DNA from: Suillus spraguei | Taxonomy: Eukaryota > Basidiomycota > Agaricomycetes > Boletales > Suillaceae | Assembly: GCA_016800925.1 (NCBI GenBank) | Contig: JABCPU010000359.1 | Span: 1-64,000, forward strand | DNA length: 64,000 nt | Direction: 5' to 3' | In this document: piece after piece, positions 46,868-58,285 of the stretch | Numbering within the stretch: position 1 is the first letter of the stretch | Layout: each line of letters opens with the position of its first letter | Program-made: the position numbers and the translations under genes | Notes under the pieces: model-generated | What the model saw: only the letters and a program-made list of their open reading frames with translations | Told to the model about the DNA's origin: nothing | The model's database searches: none

Positions 46868-47390
46868 TAAAGAGTGAATTTGGGAGCACATATCATGAAT
46901 CTGGTTCGAGGTCCTTGGCATAATCGAGCCGTGCGCAAACGTTCCTCTGAGACTTTTAATCAAGCGGAGCCAGACTCCGAAATCCACGTGAGCTGTTTTA
47001 TCATGCATATGATGTGTCACACTGCCAGTGGCACACACCTCACATACATTGTACACTACCTACTGTACCTTGATCGCTTTCTGAACAACCGCAGCAAGCC
47101 TTCAACAGACGTAATGGACTGAAGCAGCGGAAAGATTTACACAAACACGTCGCAAAGTATATGGTAAGTAGCGTAGAATGGACGGATTGACGCTCACATG
47201 CAAATGAAGGACGTGACAAATGTTAATGTTCCGGGTTATTTATTCTGGGTTAGTTATTCACGTGATGAAAGGCGAGCGAGCGGGGGGAGAAGGGTCTATG
47301 AGAACAAGGTACAAGAAGGGGTGTGTTGTGCAAGGGGTCGTGTGCGGTGTGCGACGTGCCAGTGCGCCCAACTTTGAGCGTCCCTTATGA
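46868..47390. other. Intergenic / LINE 5' flank
   Basis: No gene is recognised. From about 47270 the sequence becomes GC-rich (GGCGAGCGAGCGGGGGGAGA) and may be part of the LINE 5' UTR. Confidence 0.4.
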
Positions 47391-47408
47391 TAAATTATGT
47401 AATCGCCC

Positions 47409-47425
47409 CTTGGACCTGAACCAAG
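47409..47425 (+). promoter_or_regulatory. LINE 5' UTR hairpin motif (copy 2)
   Basis: CTTGGACCTGAACCAAG has 5-bp complementary ends (CTTGG/CCAAG) and is identical in the LINE 5' UTR at 24512-24496, within otherwise diverged sequence. Confidence 0.6.
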
Positions 47426-47527
47426 TGGCACTCCGACTAGGACCCCGGAACCCACGCGCCCAACGCGCGTCAACAACGCGTCCAACACACAACAAAACTC
47501 GTCTTACTACTATACATACATATAATA

Positions 47528-49333
47528 ATGGTTCCGGCACCCGCCCCAGTGGGCAATAGAGGAAACGGATCGCGAAATCTGAGAGATATGATGGCACCAA
47601 GCACCACCAATAACACCTCCGAGACCTCCCGACCTCCAACCCCAGCACCAGCAACAGCGATACCAACACAAAGCAGACGCACGCCACCCAAATTGACAAC
47701 TCCGGAAATCATAGCTCTGAACAACGAAGTTATCAATGCGATGACGGGCAAAGCCTACTTGGAACGTATCGCACTTGCTATCAGTGGAAAACCATACACA
47801 ATAGATGCCATATCCGAAATACTCCTACACACAACCCAGCTAACCGGCATATCCCTCCCCGCACAAACGGCAATCCGTGCAGTGGCTTTTGTTCTGAAGG
47901 AAATCGTAACAGACAAAACCACCGAAATCATAGCAAGACACGTCACAGCCGTGATATCTCCCCACATAGCTAAGCTACAAGATACTGAAGAAAAACTAAC
48001 GAAATTATCCACAGATATAAACGCAACATCAGCCTCCCAAAGCCTGCAACTAGAGAAAATCCAAACGACAGTAGACACCCTCTCAAAGCAAGCTACCGAA
48101 TCCGCAAACTCCAGACCATCATATGCAGCCGCAGTCATGACAAGCCAAGGTCAACAACCGGAAACAGCGACTCAAGCACATCGGCTGCAACTCATTGCGC
48201 GTGAAGCAATCAAGGAAAGGCAAATCATGATAGGATACACACCTAACAGTCTGCTCGCAGCAGGCAACTCATCCCACGCACAACTCGTCGAACGCGTCAA
48301 AATGGCCCTCAAGAACCTAGCCGCAAACGACGAATCACCGAAACTGGACATGCGAGCAGTCACACAATTCAAGCAAGGTGGTATAATAATTGAAATGACA
48401 ACTAAAGAAGCAGCAGCTTTCATCCGCAGCAACCCTGGAACCAAAGACGAGTTAGTGCGCAACCTCGACCCAGACGCAACATTCAAAGAACGCTCCTACC
48501 CATTGATTGTCCCATTCACACCAGTCAGCTACAACCCAACTGATGCTGAAAGCACACGGCAACTGGAGAGCGAAAATGGATGGAACAACGGAACAATCCT
48601 ATCAACGCGCTGGGTTAAACCAGCAGAGAAACGGTCAAGTTCTCAAAAAGTCGCGCACCTAATGATCGTTTTCACAGAACCTCAAACCGCAAACCTAGCA
48701 ATATGTGACGGCATCACAATAGATCACCTTCTCCTTTGGCCAAAGAAGAACAGACGCGAGCCACTCCGCTGCGCAAAATGCCAACACTACGGTCATATAG
48801 CTAGGGAATGCATAGCCCATGGGGACACCTGCACAAACTGTGGAAACAATCATCGAACATCAGACTGCCCGACCAAAGACAAGTATTTCTGCACGGCCTG
48901 CAACACAGACGATCACGCTAGCTGGAGCCGTGACTGCCCTTCCTTTATTCAAAAATGCGAAGATACTGACAAAAGATATCCAGATAACACACTACCATAC
49001 TTCCCCACAGACGAAGAATGGACCCATGCGACAACTCCGTCAAAGCCGCCGCCATACAAGAAAACGCTGCCACCAACAACCTTCCTGAATAACGAACTAC
49101 GCCAACAACGACTCGACGATTACTCAACAAGGAACGAAGGAAACCGAGGCAACAGCAACAGTGACAGAGCGCCAATCAGAGGAGCAGCACCAACCAGAGG
49201 CACCAGACTACCATCAAGAGGATTCGCACCCAGCCGAACGACCACACGTCGAAGATCTGAATCCCCCACATCCCAATTCAATCCGTCAGACGTAATACAG
49301 TTCAGCCAACGAGACTACGACGCATGGAAATGA
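47528..49333 (+). CDS. LINE ORF1 protein with CCHC zinc knuckles
   Basis: An unbroken 601-codon frame. The N-terminal 60 residues are proline/threonine rich and disordered. A helical region (LTTPEIIALNNEVINAMTG, then TEEKLTKLSTDINATSASQS) looks coiled coil, and a central domain includes MRAVTQFKQGGIIIEMTTKE and STRWVKPAEKRSSSQKVAHL. Three knuckles follow, CAKCQHYGHIAREC, CTNCGNNHRTSDC and CTACNTDDHASWSRDC, and the tail is basic, rich in R, T and S. Expected role is LINE RNA binding and particle formation. It lines up well with the broken ORF1 at 22.7-24.3 kb. It ends in AAATGA: the TGA (49331-49333) overlaps an ATG (49330-49332) of ORF2. Confidence 0.85.
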   Translation: MVPAPAPVGNRGNGSRNLRDMMAPSTTNNTSETSRPPTPAPATAIPTQSRRTPPKLTTPEIIALNNEVINAMTGKAYLERIALAISGKPYTIDAISEILLHTTQLTGISLPAQTAIRAVAFVLKEIVTDKTTEIIARHVTAVISPHIAKLQDTEEKLTKLSTDINATSASQSLQLEKIQTTVDTLSKQATESANSRPSYAAAVMTSQGQQPETATQAHRLQLIAREAIKERQIMIGYTPNSLLAAGNSSHAQLVERVKMALKNLAANDESPKLDMRAVTQFKQGGIIIEMTTKEAAAFIRSNPGTKDELVRNLDPDATFKERSYPLIVPFTPVSYNPTDAESTRQLESENGWNNGTILSTRWVKPAEKRSSSQKVAHLMIVFTEPQTANLAICDGITIDHLLLWPKKNRREPLRCAKCQHYGHIARECIAHGDTCTNCGNNHRTSDCPTKDKYFCTACNTDDHASWSRDCPSFIQKCEDTDKRYPDNTLPYFPTDEEWTHATTPSKPPPYKKTLPPTTFLNNELRQQRLDDYSTRNEGNRGNSNSDRAPIRGAAPTRGTRLPSRGFAPSRTTTRRRSESPTSQFNPSDVIQFSQRDYDAWK

Positions 49334-50069
49334 TTAATACACCGGACAACTCGACGACTCGACTACGAATCTGGCAGCAAAACCTCAACACCTCCTCAGA
49401 TGCTCAACACTGCATCCTCAGCGGACCAAGCGCAGCTCACGACTGGGACATCATAGCCATACAAGAACCCACCATAGACACGAAAGGTAATATGAGAGCC
49501 ACCCCCGACTGGCACGTTGTATATCCAACGCATCGCTACACACAAGCAAAGCGATCGCGTGCTGTAACACTAGTACATAAACGCATTAACACCAACAGCT
49601 GGAGACAACTCCCCTTTCCCTCAGCTGACGTAGTAATAATTCAATTCACAGGACCCTTCGGCAAACTAACTATCCTTAATATCTACAACGACGGCGACAA
49701 GCAAGATACTCCCCCAACACTCCATCGATACCTCGAAAGCAACATCCGCACGATACGACCCACACACAATGATCACGTTCTATGGCTAGGAGATTTCAAC
49801 TGTCACCATGTGCTATGGGAGGAAGAACGGAACCGACACCTCTGCGAGCCTCGACAAGCATAAGCAAATGCACAGGCCTGGATCGAACTCATGGCGGACT
49901 ACGGAATGTGCCAAGCCCTCATCAAGGACAAACCGACACTGCAATCAACTTGCACAGGCAATTGGACCCGACCGGACAACATCTTCTGTACCAAACACAC
50001 CCTGGAAGCCTTCACAATATGTGACACAGCCCAAGACTATGCCCCCCCAAAACGGACCACATCCCCATC
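49324..50069 (+). pseudogene. LINE ORF2, APE-type endonuclease part
   Basis: The frame begins MEMINTPDNSTTRLRIWQQN and contains the endonuclease motifs IIAIQEP, RSRAVTLVHKR, ILNIYNDG and LWLGDFNCHH. A TAA at 49861-49863 interrupts it, after which the same frame continues AWIELMADYGMCQAL and GNWTRPDNIFC. It is cut at 50069 by the LTR, before the SDH-type endonuclease end and all of the RT. Confidence 0.8.
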
Positions 50070-50543
50070 TGTTACGAACTGGGGTGGCGTCACCAGCGAC
50101 AGTGAAAAGACACAGGCGGTCTGCTGGGAGTTCTTACAATGTCCAGAAGAGGACAAGGTGAAAGTACAAGGAACGCATTCCGAGTACGATCAAGGGTTCA
50201 GCCTCAAGGATAAGTCCAAGAGGTATCCGCGAGAATAGAGACTAAGACTAAGGAGTGCTTAGACTTAGAGACGATTCAAGATGACTTAGGTTGGAGACCT
50301 AAGCGAAGGAGATTCCAGGTAAAACCCAGTAAGATTAAAGTAGGGAATCTACTACAAGTACACTGTGCTTAAATAGGCCAATATGTGCGCACAGACCAAG
50401 TGATACGTGAGAATGTAAGTGCGTATCCTAAGAAGGAAGGCAACTATAGTACAGATGCATTGAGCATATGAGTCGGAGTCATGTTACGTAATATACAAGG
50501 TAAATGAAATAGGAAATGAATAAAAGCATGTATGATTGTAACA
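50070..50543 (-). repeat. Gypsy A 3' LTR
   Basis: 474 bp, on the minus strand starting TGTTACAATC and ending TTCGTAACA. It matches 57169-57637 closely, with small indels. The left edge joins LINE DNA. Confidence 0.88.
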
Positions 50544-50560
50544 TTACCCCCTCTTTACAC

Positions 50561-50579
50561 GTAAAGTCACCGACTTTAC
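50561..50579 (-). other. Hairpin at 3'-ORF stop, next to polypurine tract (element A)
   Basis: GTAAAGTCGGTGACTTTAC forms a perfect 8-bp stem with a GGT loop. The TAA stop of the 3' ORF is inside the 5' arm. The tract AGAGGGGGTAA and the LTR follow within about 20 bp. Confidence 0.7.
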
Positions 50580-52039
50580 TCATCTTGGTTCGCATAGTAA
50601 ACGGGATCATCGCTAAACTCGTAGTCTTCATCAGCAAACGATCCGCTCATCATGTATTTGGCTTCTTCAAGACCAGCGCGGCGTTTAGAATCCTTCGTCT
50701 TCTCTGACTGAATACGTTCATCGTCGAGCTGTTTCTCCCAAGTACGAAGTGCGTCATAGAATCCTTCATCCTTCCAGGTTAACTCGAAAGGAGGGGGTCC
50801 AACGCGATGAGGACAGTAAAGGGATAAGTGGGTAGGCGACCAATATCTGCAAACCTTGCACTGATATTCCGCACAATTCTTTTGACGATGCCTAGCAAGC
50901 CACAGACGCGGCACTTCATATTCTCATCAGGGTTGGAATGAACTGCGCGCAAGGGAGATGGAGAGACAATGGGTGTGGGGCTAGTGGATCTGGCGCGCTT
51001 CTTTCCCTTATTCTTCCTCATACGTTTTAAGGCAAGAGTATTGGCTCGTTTGAGCTGCGCTTGTTGGGCGGTGGATAACGTGTATGCCGATGTAGGAAGG
51101 TCTGGGGTAACTGCTCGTTCGGCAGCCGCAAGAAGTTCAGTGGAGGAAGAGGGGGATGTGATACCGAAGTCTTTTACTAAGACTGGTGAAATGGGATCCA
51201 TAGGACCGAATGACGATGGAATAGACATAGGAGGATGAATATGGAGGTCGCGAAGTCGAGGGCCGAGTGTTACCAACTCGGTGGCGGAGATACCTAATAG
51301 TTTAGCGGCCTCATACTGTTCCTCTGTGCAGGTTCATATAGCCATGCTGGATGTCATGGGTGACTGTAACAGGGGGTGATGACGCTGATTGTTCAATCGG
51401 GGATGGTGTTCGAGGGGATGCAAGGTCATCTTGCACTTGTTGTAAGTCAGCGATGGCTTCTTCTACTAGGTTTCTGGCCGTCCTGGTCTCAGCGACTGAT
51501 TGCTGGATGGTATCGACGACTGTGTTGGTGAGTTGCCCAATTTCTTGCACAGCAGTGTATAGGCCAGTAAAGGCATCAAGAGTAGAATAACTACGCGAAG
51601 AAGCGGGTGCTGGGACAGGAATTGGCGTATCTCTTTGCGGAGAGGGAGGTCGAGCAACGCCTGCTCGACGTTCGGCAATGATGTGAATAGCTTCTTCAAC
51701 ATCATTCTTAAAGGAATCGGGAAGCAACAGCATAGCGTAAGCACGAATGCGTTTTTGGAGATGAATGAAACGGTGACGGAGTGTGATTTCTGTAGTTTCC
51801 TTAGCGGTGGCTTCGATAAGGGCTGCGTGCGGATGATGTTAACGATGAGTCGAGCAGGGAAGGCACCTCTTTCGGTGAGAATTCTGTCGATTTCGAGGGC
51901 ATGTCCCTCACAGAGGATAGCGGCTTCGATGTAGGATTGGTTATCAATTTCTGCGGTGAGGGTTCTGTATTGTTCTTCTTCAGAGTTGGAGTCATTGTGG
52001 TAACGGTGACGGGGGCAATGTAGCAGTGGGGAAAGACAT
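50576..52039 (-). pseudogene. Gypsy A accessory 3' ORF, double zinc knuckle protein
   Basis: This ORF is separate from pol and starts about 55 bp after the chromodomain stop (52094), at MSFPTA. Order: a disordered start, a central region FKNDVEEAIHIIAERRAGVA, a proline-rich linker, a helical stretch (QEIGQLTNTVVDTIQQSVAE), DLHIHPPMSIPSSFGPMDPI, a basic patch KRMRKNKGKKRARS, then C-x2-C-x4-H-x4-C and, after EYQ, C-x2-C-x6-H-x4-C, followed by PPPFELTWKDEGFYDALRTW and an acidic end. Roughly 485 codons. Frames shift near 51800, 51310 and 50900, so this copy is broken. Function is unknown; nucleic-acid binding is inferred from the knuckles and basic patch. Confidence 0.72.
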
Positions 52040-52093
52040 TTCGAGGTGGTAGTTAATCAGGTGCTTGACGCGAGTTGATTTGACTGAAGAAAA

Positions 52094-55000
52094 TCAAAGG
52101 GCGTGTTGCTTCTTATAAGCATTAGGATTCGAGCGGAGTTCTTCAAATTCTTTTCTGGGAGCCATTCGTTATCTCCCGATGAGTATCCTTTCCACGACAC
52201 AAGATAACGTCGGCGATTGCCGGTTCCTTTGTGAGAAAGAATGCTTCATTTCATATTCTTCTTCTTCTTCGATGATGTCAGGTGGTGGTTCGGGAAGTTC
52301 GGGCCGTGTACGTCCGTTTCGCTATAGGACGATAAGACAGAAGCATGGAACTGGGGTGAATTTTCCACTGTGGGGGAGTTTGAGTGTGAACGTGATAGGA
52401 GATAAGACGTCAATGATCGGGAAAGGTCCGTATCGCTTCGGTGCCAATTTCCTTGATGGGAGTTTGAGTCTAAGATTAGCGGCAGATAGCCAAACCTTAT
52501 CTCCGATCCTCCATGGGGTGTACTTGTCTCCTCGGGATCGTTCGGCCATTGTCTGCATTGCAATTTATGACAGGCGATTGCTTCTTCTCTTATCTTCTGC
52601 AAAGATCGTACTCGATCTTCTGCTGCGGGGACGATGAATCAGGGATAAGATGAGGGATGGCCGTGGTTCATATCCCATCATCAATAAAAGGGTGATGCAT
52701 TCCTTGCATCATGTTTTCGGTGGTTATGGACGAATTCGGCGATTGGTAGGTGTTCTACCCAATCTTCGGGTTGTTACGGCAATAAATGCGGAGGTATGTT
52801 TCAAGTTCTTGATTTAGCCTTTCAGTTTGGCCATCAGTCTGTGGATGGTAAGCCGTGGATGGAGCAATGACGTAGTCAAGAAGTCGGGCAAGTTCCTTTG
52901 AGAAGCGAGATAGGAATTGCGGTCCTCGATCCGAAATGACTTTGTCATGGAGTCCAAATCGTCGGTAAACATGTTTTAAAAATAGCTTAGCCACTCCTTC
53001 TGAAGTGATGGTTTTCAAACAAGGGATAATAATTACCCCCTTCGTAAGGCCATGGTCTACCACGACCATGATACTGTCAAAGCCTCCAGAGACGGGAGGT
53101 CAGTGATAAGATCGACAGAGACCTGGGAGAACGGGCGAACAGCCGAGAGGGAATAGGCGTGAGCGGGGGTCGAACAGGATGAGTATCCGCCTTCATTTGC
53201 TGACAAAGGGCGCAACCCTCAACGTATTTCCGAATATAAGAGCCCATTGCAGGCCACCAGGCTTCCCTTTACAAGTCTTCAGTTTTGAATCTACCGGGTG
53301 TCCCGCGGTAGGATGATCATGATATCTTTTCAGGATATCGGAACGATGCGCCGGGGAATATAGGCGCGATTCTTAAAATAGAGGACGTTCTCCTCAATCT
53401 TCCAGTCAGAAAGTGCCGATTTCATAGGGGAAGGCACACGCCATCAAGGGCATCAGATGCCGTCTTGAAGACAGGGTCGTCGAGGGGGTCAGAGGATGAC
53501 AGACATCCTTCAAGTCGGTGTCAATAAGACGAACGAATAGAGCGTCAGGGAGGAGGTCTGGTCCTCGTTATCGTCTTTGCCAGAGTCATAATCAGGCCGG
53601 CGGGATAGTGCATCAGGTACTGCTAATTTAGTACCTGCAACGTGATGCAGTTCGATGTCGTAAATAGACAAAATCAATTGCCAACGTGCTTGGCGACGGG
53701 TGAGCTTCTGTGCACTTCTAAAGTACAGAAGGTTCTTATGGTCGGTGAATACCAGGACGGGGTGTGGGTTTCCTTCAAGATAATGACGCCATTCGTTCAA
53801 TGCCCGGATCACGGCAAGGAGTTCCCGATCAAAGATCTGGTAATTGCGTTCTGCGGGTTCAAAGACTGTGAGAGATATGCGCATGGGTGATAAACACCAT
53901 TTCATCAGTCTGCAGGAGAACTCCCCAGTTGCTACGAGTGAAGCATCGGTAGCAATAGCAAATTGTCGGGAAGGATCAGGGTTACGGAGTACCGGTTGGG
54001 AAGTGAAGCGTCGTTTCAATTCTTCGAAGGTGTCCATACATTCGGTTGACCATTCAAAGGCCTTATCTTTCTTTGTTAAATCGATAAGGGGTCGGGCATG
54101 TCAGAATAGTGGGAAATGAACGTGCGGTAGAAGTTGCAAAAACCGAGGAATGACCGAACATCTTTTACAGATTTCGGATTGGCCATTCGGAGATTCCCTT
54201 GGTCTTGGCGGTGTCCATAGCAACTTGTCCGGGCGAATTATCATTCCGAGGTATTCCACTTCTTCTGCATCGAAGGTACATTTCTCCGGTTTCAAGAACA
54301 GATGTTCTTTTCGTATTTTCATCAAAACTCGTCTGTCCGTTCACGGTGTTCTGCCATTGTCGTAGAGAAAATCAGGATATCGTCCATATAGATAACCATC
54401 CATCCTTCATTGATTTCTTGTTGAAAGGTGCGATTCATGTATGCTTGAAAAGTTGCTGGGGAATTGCAAAGGCCGAAGAACATGACGTTTGGTTCGAATA
54501 GGCCGAATTCCGTGGTAAAAGCAGCTTTCCACCTATCATCAGGATGGATGCGAATATTGTTATAACCGGACCGGATATCCATTTTCGTAAAGAACTGTGC
54601 GTTATGAAGACGTGCGACAAGGGAAATAGGGAGTGGGAGCGGGTATGCGTTCTTGACTGTCCAATCATTGATGTAGCGATAATCTTGACAGGGACGCAGT
54701 TCTCCCTCTTCTTTCCTACAAAGAAGAAGCCACTAGCTTGAGGTGACTTCGATTCTGAGATAAAGCCTTTCGCAACGTTTTCATCGATAAACGTTTTGAC
54801 AGCAGCGCGTTCTTTTTCCGATAGCGGGTAAACCTTAGACGTGCGAGGGATAAAACCGGGTTTGGTGTCGATCCGATGATCAATACCAGGGCGTTCGGGA
54901 GGTAGTTTGTTCATCCGTCTTTAGCAAAGACGTCTGCGAAGTCGTGCAAATAATCCGGGACCAATTCTTCGAAAGGATTTCTTTTCTTTTCCTTCTCATC

Positions 55001-56080
55001 CGTGGCGAATTCCTGAGCTTTGTTACTATATTTCGGGGAGGAAGGGAATTGTGGATAGTTGGAGATTGTTCGAGTTGAGAAGTTCCATCACGTGTTAAGG
55101 GTGTATCCATGGATACTTCTTCTATAATCCTCATGCTAACTCCATCGGTATCATATTCCACAAGAAATTCTCCATCTCCAGTTCGTAAGAGGAAATTTCG
55201 CGTACTTCTGGTGCATGCCAGACGTCATGCATGGTGTCGAATTGGTCATCATCCTCGGTTGGGATCAACGAGGGCACGGGTTGTTCTTATCGGGATTTCT
55301 TCAATTGAAGCTGAAAGAGTTTTCGGGGGAACGAAGAACTTGGATAATTTCGGTACGTTGGTGCTTCGCCCTGGGAGTTCTTCTTCCGTTTTTCTCTTTC
55401 CGTGTTTCTGTTCTTCTATTGGCCGTTGCTCAATAGGTTCTTGTCCGACCCGATGCTCGGGTTCGTCTTCATTCTTGCGCTTTTCTGCCGAGGGAATTGG
55501 TGACACTGCTCGCGGCAGTTGTACACGTGGAGTGGTTCTTAGTACGTGGCATTCGTACTTCTGGTTCTGGGTCTTCAGGGTCATGGAGAACGATGAAGGT
55601 TTCGGGAGACGGGAATGTGCCATCTATTATGATTGAAGAGTTGAGGCAACCCGTTCTTCTTTCGATCTTCGTCTAATCGATTTCGATCTCGTCTGATTTC
55701 TCTGTCCTGAAAGGACAAGCGTTTCAGCAGCCCAATCTATAATTGGGTTCATTGCTCGTAACCATGGGATTCCAAGGAGAATTTGATCTCTTCTTCCTAG
55801 TTTGGTGATGTTGAATTTTCCATACATGGTTCGATCGTCATTTTGACCACTAGAAGACAGTAGTGGTGATGGTCCTCCTTTGATAAGAGTTCCATCTGCC
55901 GTAGTAACTCGAAATGGTTCTTTGAGTTTTCGTCGTGTGATTTGATGGAGTTTCACAAACTCTTCTGAGATGAATGTTCCTGCTGCTCCTGAATCGATAA
56001 CAGCGTGGTGTCGACGGATTTCAAACGAGTACGCGAGTGGAGGGTGATAGGGACACGAAGTTCTTTTCTTTCACCTACAG
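52094..56080 (-). pseudogene. Gypsy A pol: protease, RT, RNase H, integrase, chromodomain
   Basis: On the minus strand: protease-region KLHQITRRKLKEPFRVTTAD and ILLGIPWLRAMNP (about 55956-55700), the RT entry [20 protein letters not shown] (54910), [16 protein letters not shown], the catalytic VIYMDDILIFS (about 54380), RNase H QFAIATDASLVATG and VFTDHKNLLYF (53980-53700), the integrase core with [16 protein letters not shown] and [15 protein letters not shown] (52980-52790), and a chromodomain RRRYLVSWKGYSSGDNEW (about 52210). At least six frameshifts or stops separate these parts, so the polyprotein is dead, although the RT YMDD is intact. Confidence 0.82.
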
Positions 56081-56978
56081 CGCGTACAAGTCTTAGTAAT
56101 ACATTGGGAGAAACATACGTCGAATCTTTGTTTCTCCACATCAAAAATCCTGCAACAATCCGTCTCACGTTTCTTCATCTTCTTCTTCCCTTTGACTTCG
56201 GTTTGTCGGAGTGGGGTCTTCTTCTTTCTGTCAGGACAATTATGGATGCGGTGTCCTGTCTTTCTGCATCCGAAGCATTGCCCTTTCTTCATGCATTCGG
56301 ATCTCTCCATGTCGGAGATTCGATCTACGACCATTGCGTTGGAATCACGGTTCGGAATATACCGTGCATTCCCATAGTTCTTCTTCTTCTGTTGTGGAAC
56401 ATGACGTGTCCTCATGGCGTTAAGCCGATGATGGGCGTTGTCAATAGCAACGCATTGCAACACAACATCTCTGAATATTTCGGAGACATCTCCCGTATTG
56501 AAAAGCTTTGTAAGGATACCCCAATTAAGACCATCTTGGAAGAACTGGATCTTCGTTGCGTTATCGGTGATATGAGCCTTGGCTGCAAGTGCCTCAAAGT
56601 CGGCGACGTAGGTATGAAGATCTCCAGTTCCTTGTTGAGGTCTCTAAGGCGTGTAAGCGCGGTCATTCTGGTATCCACTGGTTCGAATGCTTCTTTGAAG
56701 CTCTTCATAAAATCCACCATCGTCCCATAACCAACTTTTTGTCCGAAGTGTCGGTAGATTGGGCGTGTTCAAGGAATTGTTCCTTCCATGATTGGCATTC
56801 TTTCGGTCATAAAGGATGTTATGTAGATGATCTTCTGCTTGTCGGTGGTGTAAAGCTTTTCATTGATGTCAAAGTGCAAGTTGCACGACTGGATAAACTC
56901 GCGAGAGTTATCACGATCTCCATCAAAACCAATCGGTTGACCGATCTTGTATTCGAATTCTTTGGTCGACATGGTTGA
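56081..56978 (-). pseudogene. Gypsy A gag
   Basis: The frame begins MSTKEFEYKIGQPIGFDGDR and YITSFMTERMPI. It shifts near 56775, resumes with MVDFMKSFKEAFEPVDTRMT, shifts again near 56640, and ends with RISDMERSECMKKGQCFGCR and a C-x2-C-x4-H-x4-C knuckle (CFGCRKTGHRIHNC). Capsid and nucleocapsid parts are present but disrupted. Confidence 0.8.
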
Positions 56979-57168
56979 TGATTCTTCTGTGAGTTATACT
57001 TTCTCGGTGCCTACACGCGCTGTCTTGCTGTCCGTTAGGGCTTTCTTCTGTCAGAGGGCTTCTCTTGACAATCTGCTCAGCGTACGCGTACGCTAGTCTG
57101 CTGATCTAAGCGATCAGGGTTCAGGGTCGAAGACTGGATAGTCGACGATCAAAAGGACTTTAATCTTT

Positions 57169-57637
57169 TGTTACGAACTGGGGTGGCGTCACCAGCGACA
57201 GTGAAAAGACACAGACGGTCTGCTGGGAGTTCTTACAATGTCCAAAGAGGACAAGGTGAAAGTACAAGGAACGCGTTCCGAGTACGATCAAGGGTTCAGC
57301 CTCAAGATAAGTCAAGAGGTATCCGCGAGAATAGAGACTAAGACTAAGGAGTGCTTAGACTTAGAGACGATTCAAGACGACTTAGGTTGGAGACCTAAGC
57401 GAAGGAGATTCCAGGTAAAACCCAGTAAGATTAAAGTAGGGAATCTACTACAAGTACACTGTGCTTAAATAGGCCAATATGTGCGCACAGACCAAGAGAA
57501 CGTGAGAATGTAAGTGCGTATCCAAAGAAGGAAGGCAACTATAGTACAGATGCGTTGAGCATATGAGTCGAGTCATGTTACATAATATACAGGGTAAATG
57601 AAGTAAAGAATGAATAGAAGCACGTACGATTGTAACA
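57169..57637 (-). repeat. Central LTR (Gypsy A 5' LTR)
   Basis: 469 bp, matching 50070-50543. To its right the sequence passes directly into the middle of element B gag with no LTR of B's orientation. Confidence 0.88.
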
Positions 57638-57640
57638 GAA

Positions 57641-58285
57641 GGAGCAATTCCTTGATCATGCTCAATCAACCGACACCTCTGGACAAAAAGTTGGTTATGG
57701 ACAATGGTGGATTTTATGAAAAGTTTCAAAGAAGCCTTTGAACCAGTAGATACCAAAGGAACTGCACTCATGAAACTCAGGGACCTCAAACAAGGAAGTG
57801 GAGATCTTCACACCTACATCGCCGATTTCGAGGCACTTGCAGCCAAGGCTCATATCACCGATAATGCAACAAAGATCCAATTCTTCCAAGATGGCCTGAA
57901 TTGGGGTATCCTTACAAAGCTCTTCGCACTAGGGGATGTTTCAGAAGTATTCCGAGACGTTGTGCTGCAATGCATGTCCATCGACAATTCCCATCATCGT
58001 CTTTAAGCCATGAGGACACGTCATGCTCCACAACAGAAGAAGAAGAATTATGGAAATGCACGTTACATCCCTAATCATGATTCCAACGCAATGGTCATAG
58101 ATCGAATCTCCGATATGGAGAGATCCGAATGCATGAAGAAGGGACAATGCTTCGGGTGCAAGAAGACAGGACATTGCCTTCATAATTGTCCTGATAGAAA
58201 GAAGAAGACCCCACTCCGACAAACTGAAGTCAAAGAAGGGGAAGATGATGAAGAAACAGTAAGGCGGATTGTCGCGGATTTTTGA
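57641..58285 (+). pseudogene. Gypsy B gag, truncated
   Basis: Reads FLDHAQSTDTSGQKVGYG, then after a one-base loss near 57700 MVDFMKSFKEAFEPVDTKGT, QGSGDLHTYIADFEALAAKA and FFQDGLNWGILTKLF. A TAA after SHHRL (58004-58006) precedes the nucleocapsid part ERSECMKKGQCFGCKKTGHC with the knuckle CFGCKKTGHCLHNC. Confidence 0.8.

Larger units (their letters stand above)
47395..50069 (+). mobile_element. Tad-like LINE retrotransposon, copy 2 (5' half)
   Basis: Same family as the LINE at 18.5-24.5 kb but in plus orientation. It keeps the 5' UTR motif, a full-length ORF1 and the start of ORF2. It stops abruptly at 50069, where a Gypsy LTR begins; RT and RNase H are not in the window. Confidence 0.85.
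50070..57637 (-). mobile_element. Ty3/Gypsy chromovirus-type retrotransposon A
   Basis: A complete-length but decayed element on the minus strand: 5' LTR 57637-57169, gag, protease, RT/RNase H, integrase with chromodomain, a separate 3' ORF, polypurine tract AGAGGGGGTAA and 3' LTR 50543-50070. No matching 5-bp target-site duplication is seen (CCATC to the left, GAAGG to the right). Confidence 0.88.

Noticed and set aside
46874..47122. 82-codon frame after the carboxypeptidase
   Set aside because: No recognisable motif, and the carboxypeptidase already ends at 46867.
57140..57168. Primer-binding site next to the element A 5' LTR
   Set aside because: The minus-strand sequence after the LTR (AAAGATTAAAGTCC) does not begin with TGG as tRNA-primed sites usually do, and I could not prove self-priming complementarity.
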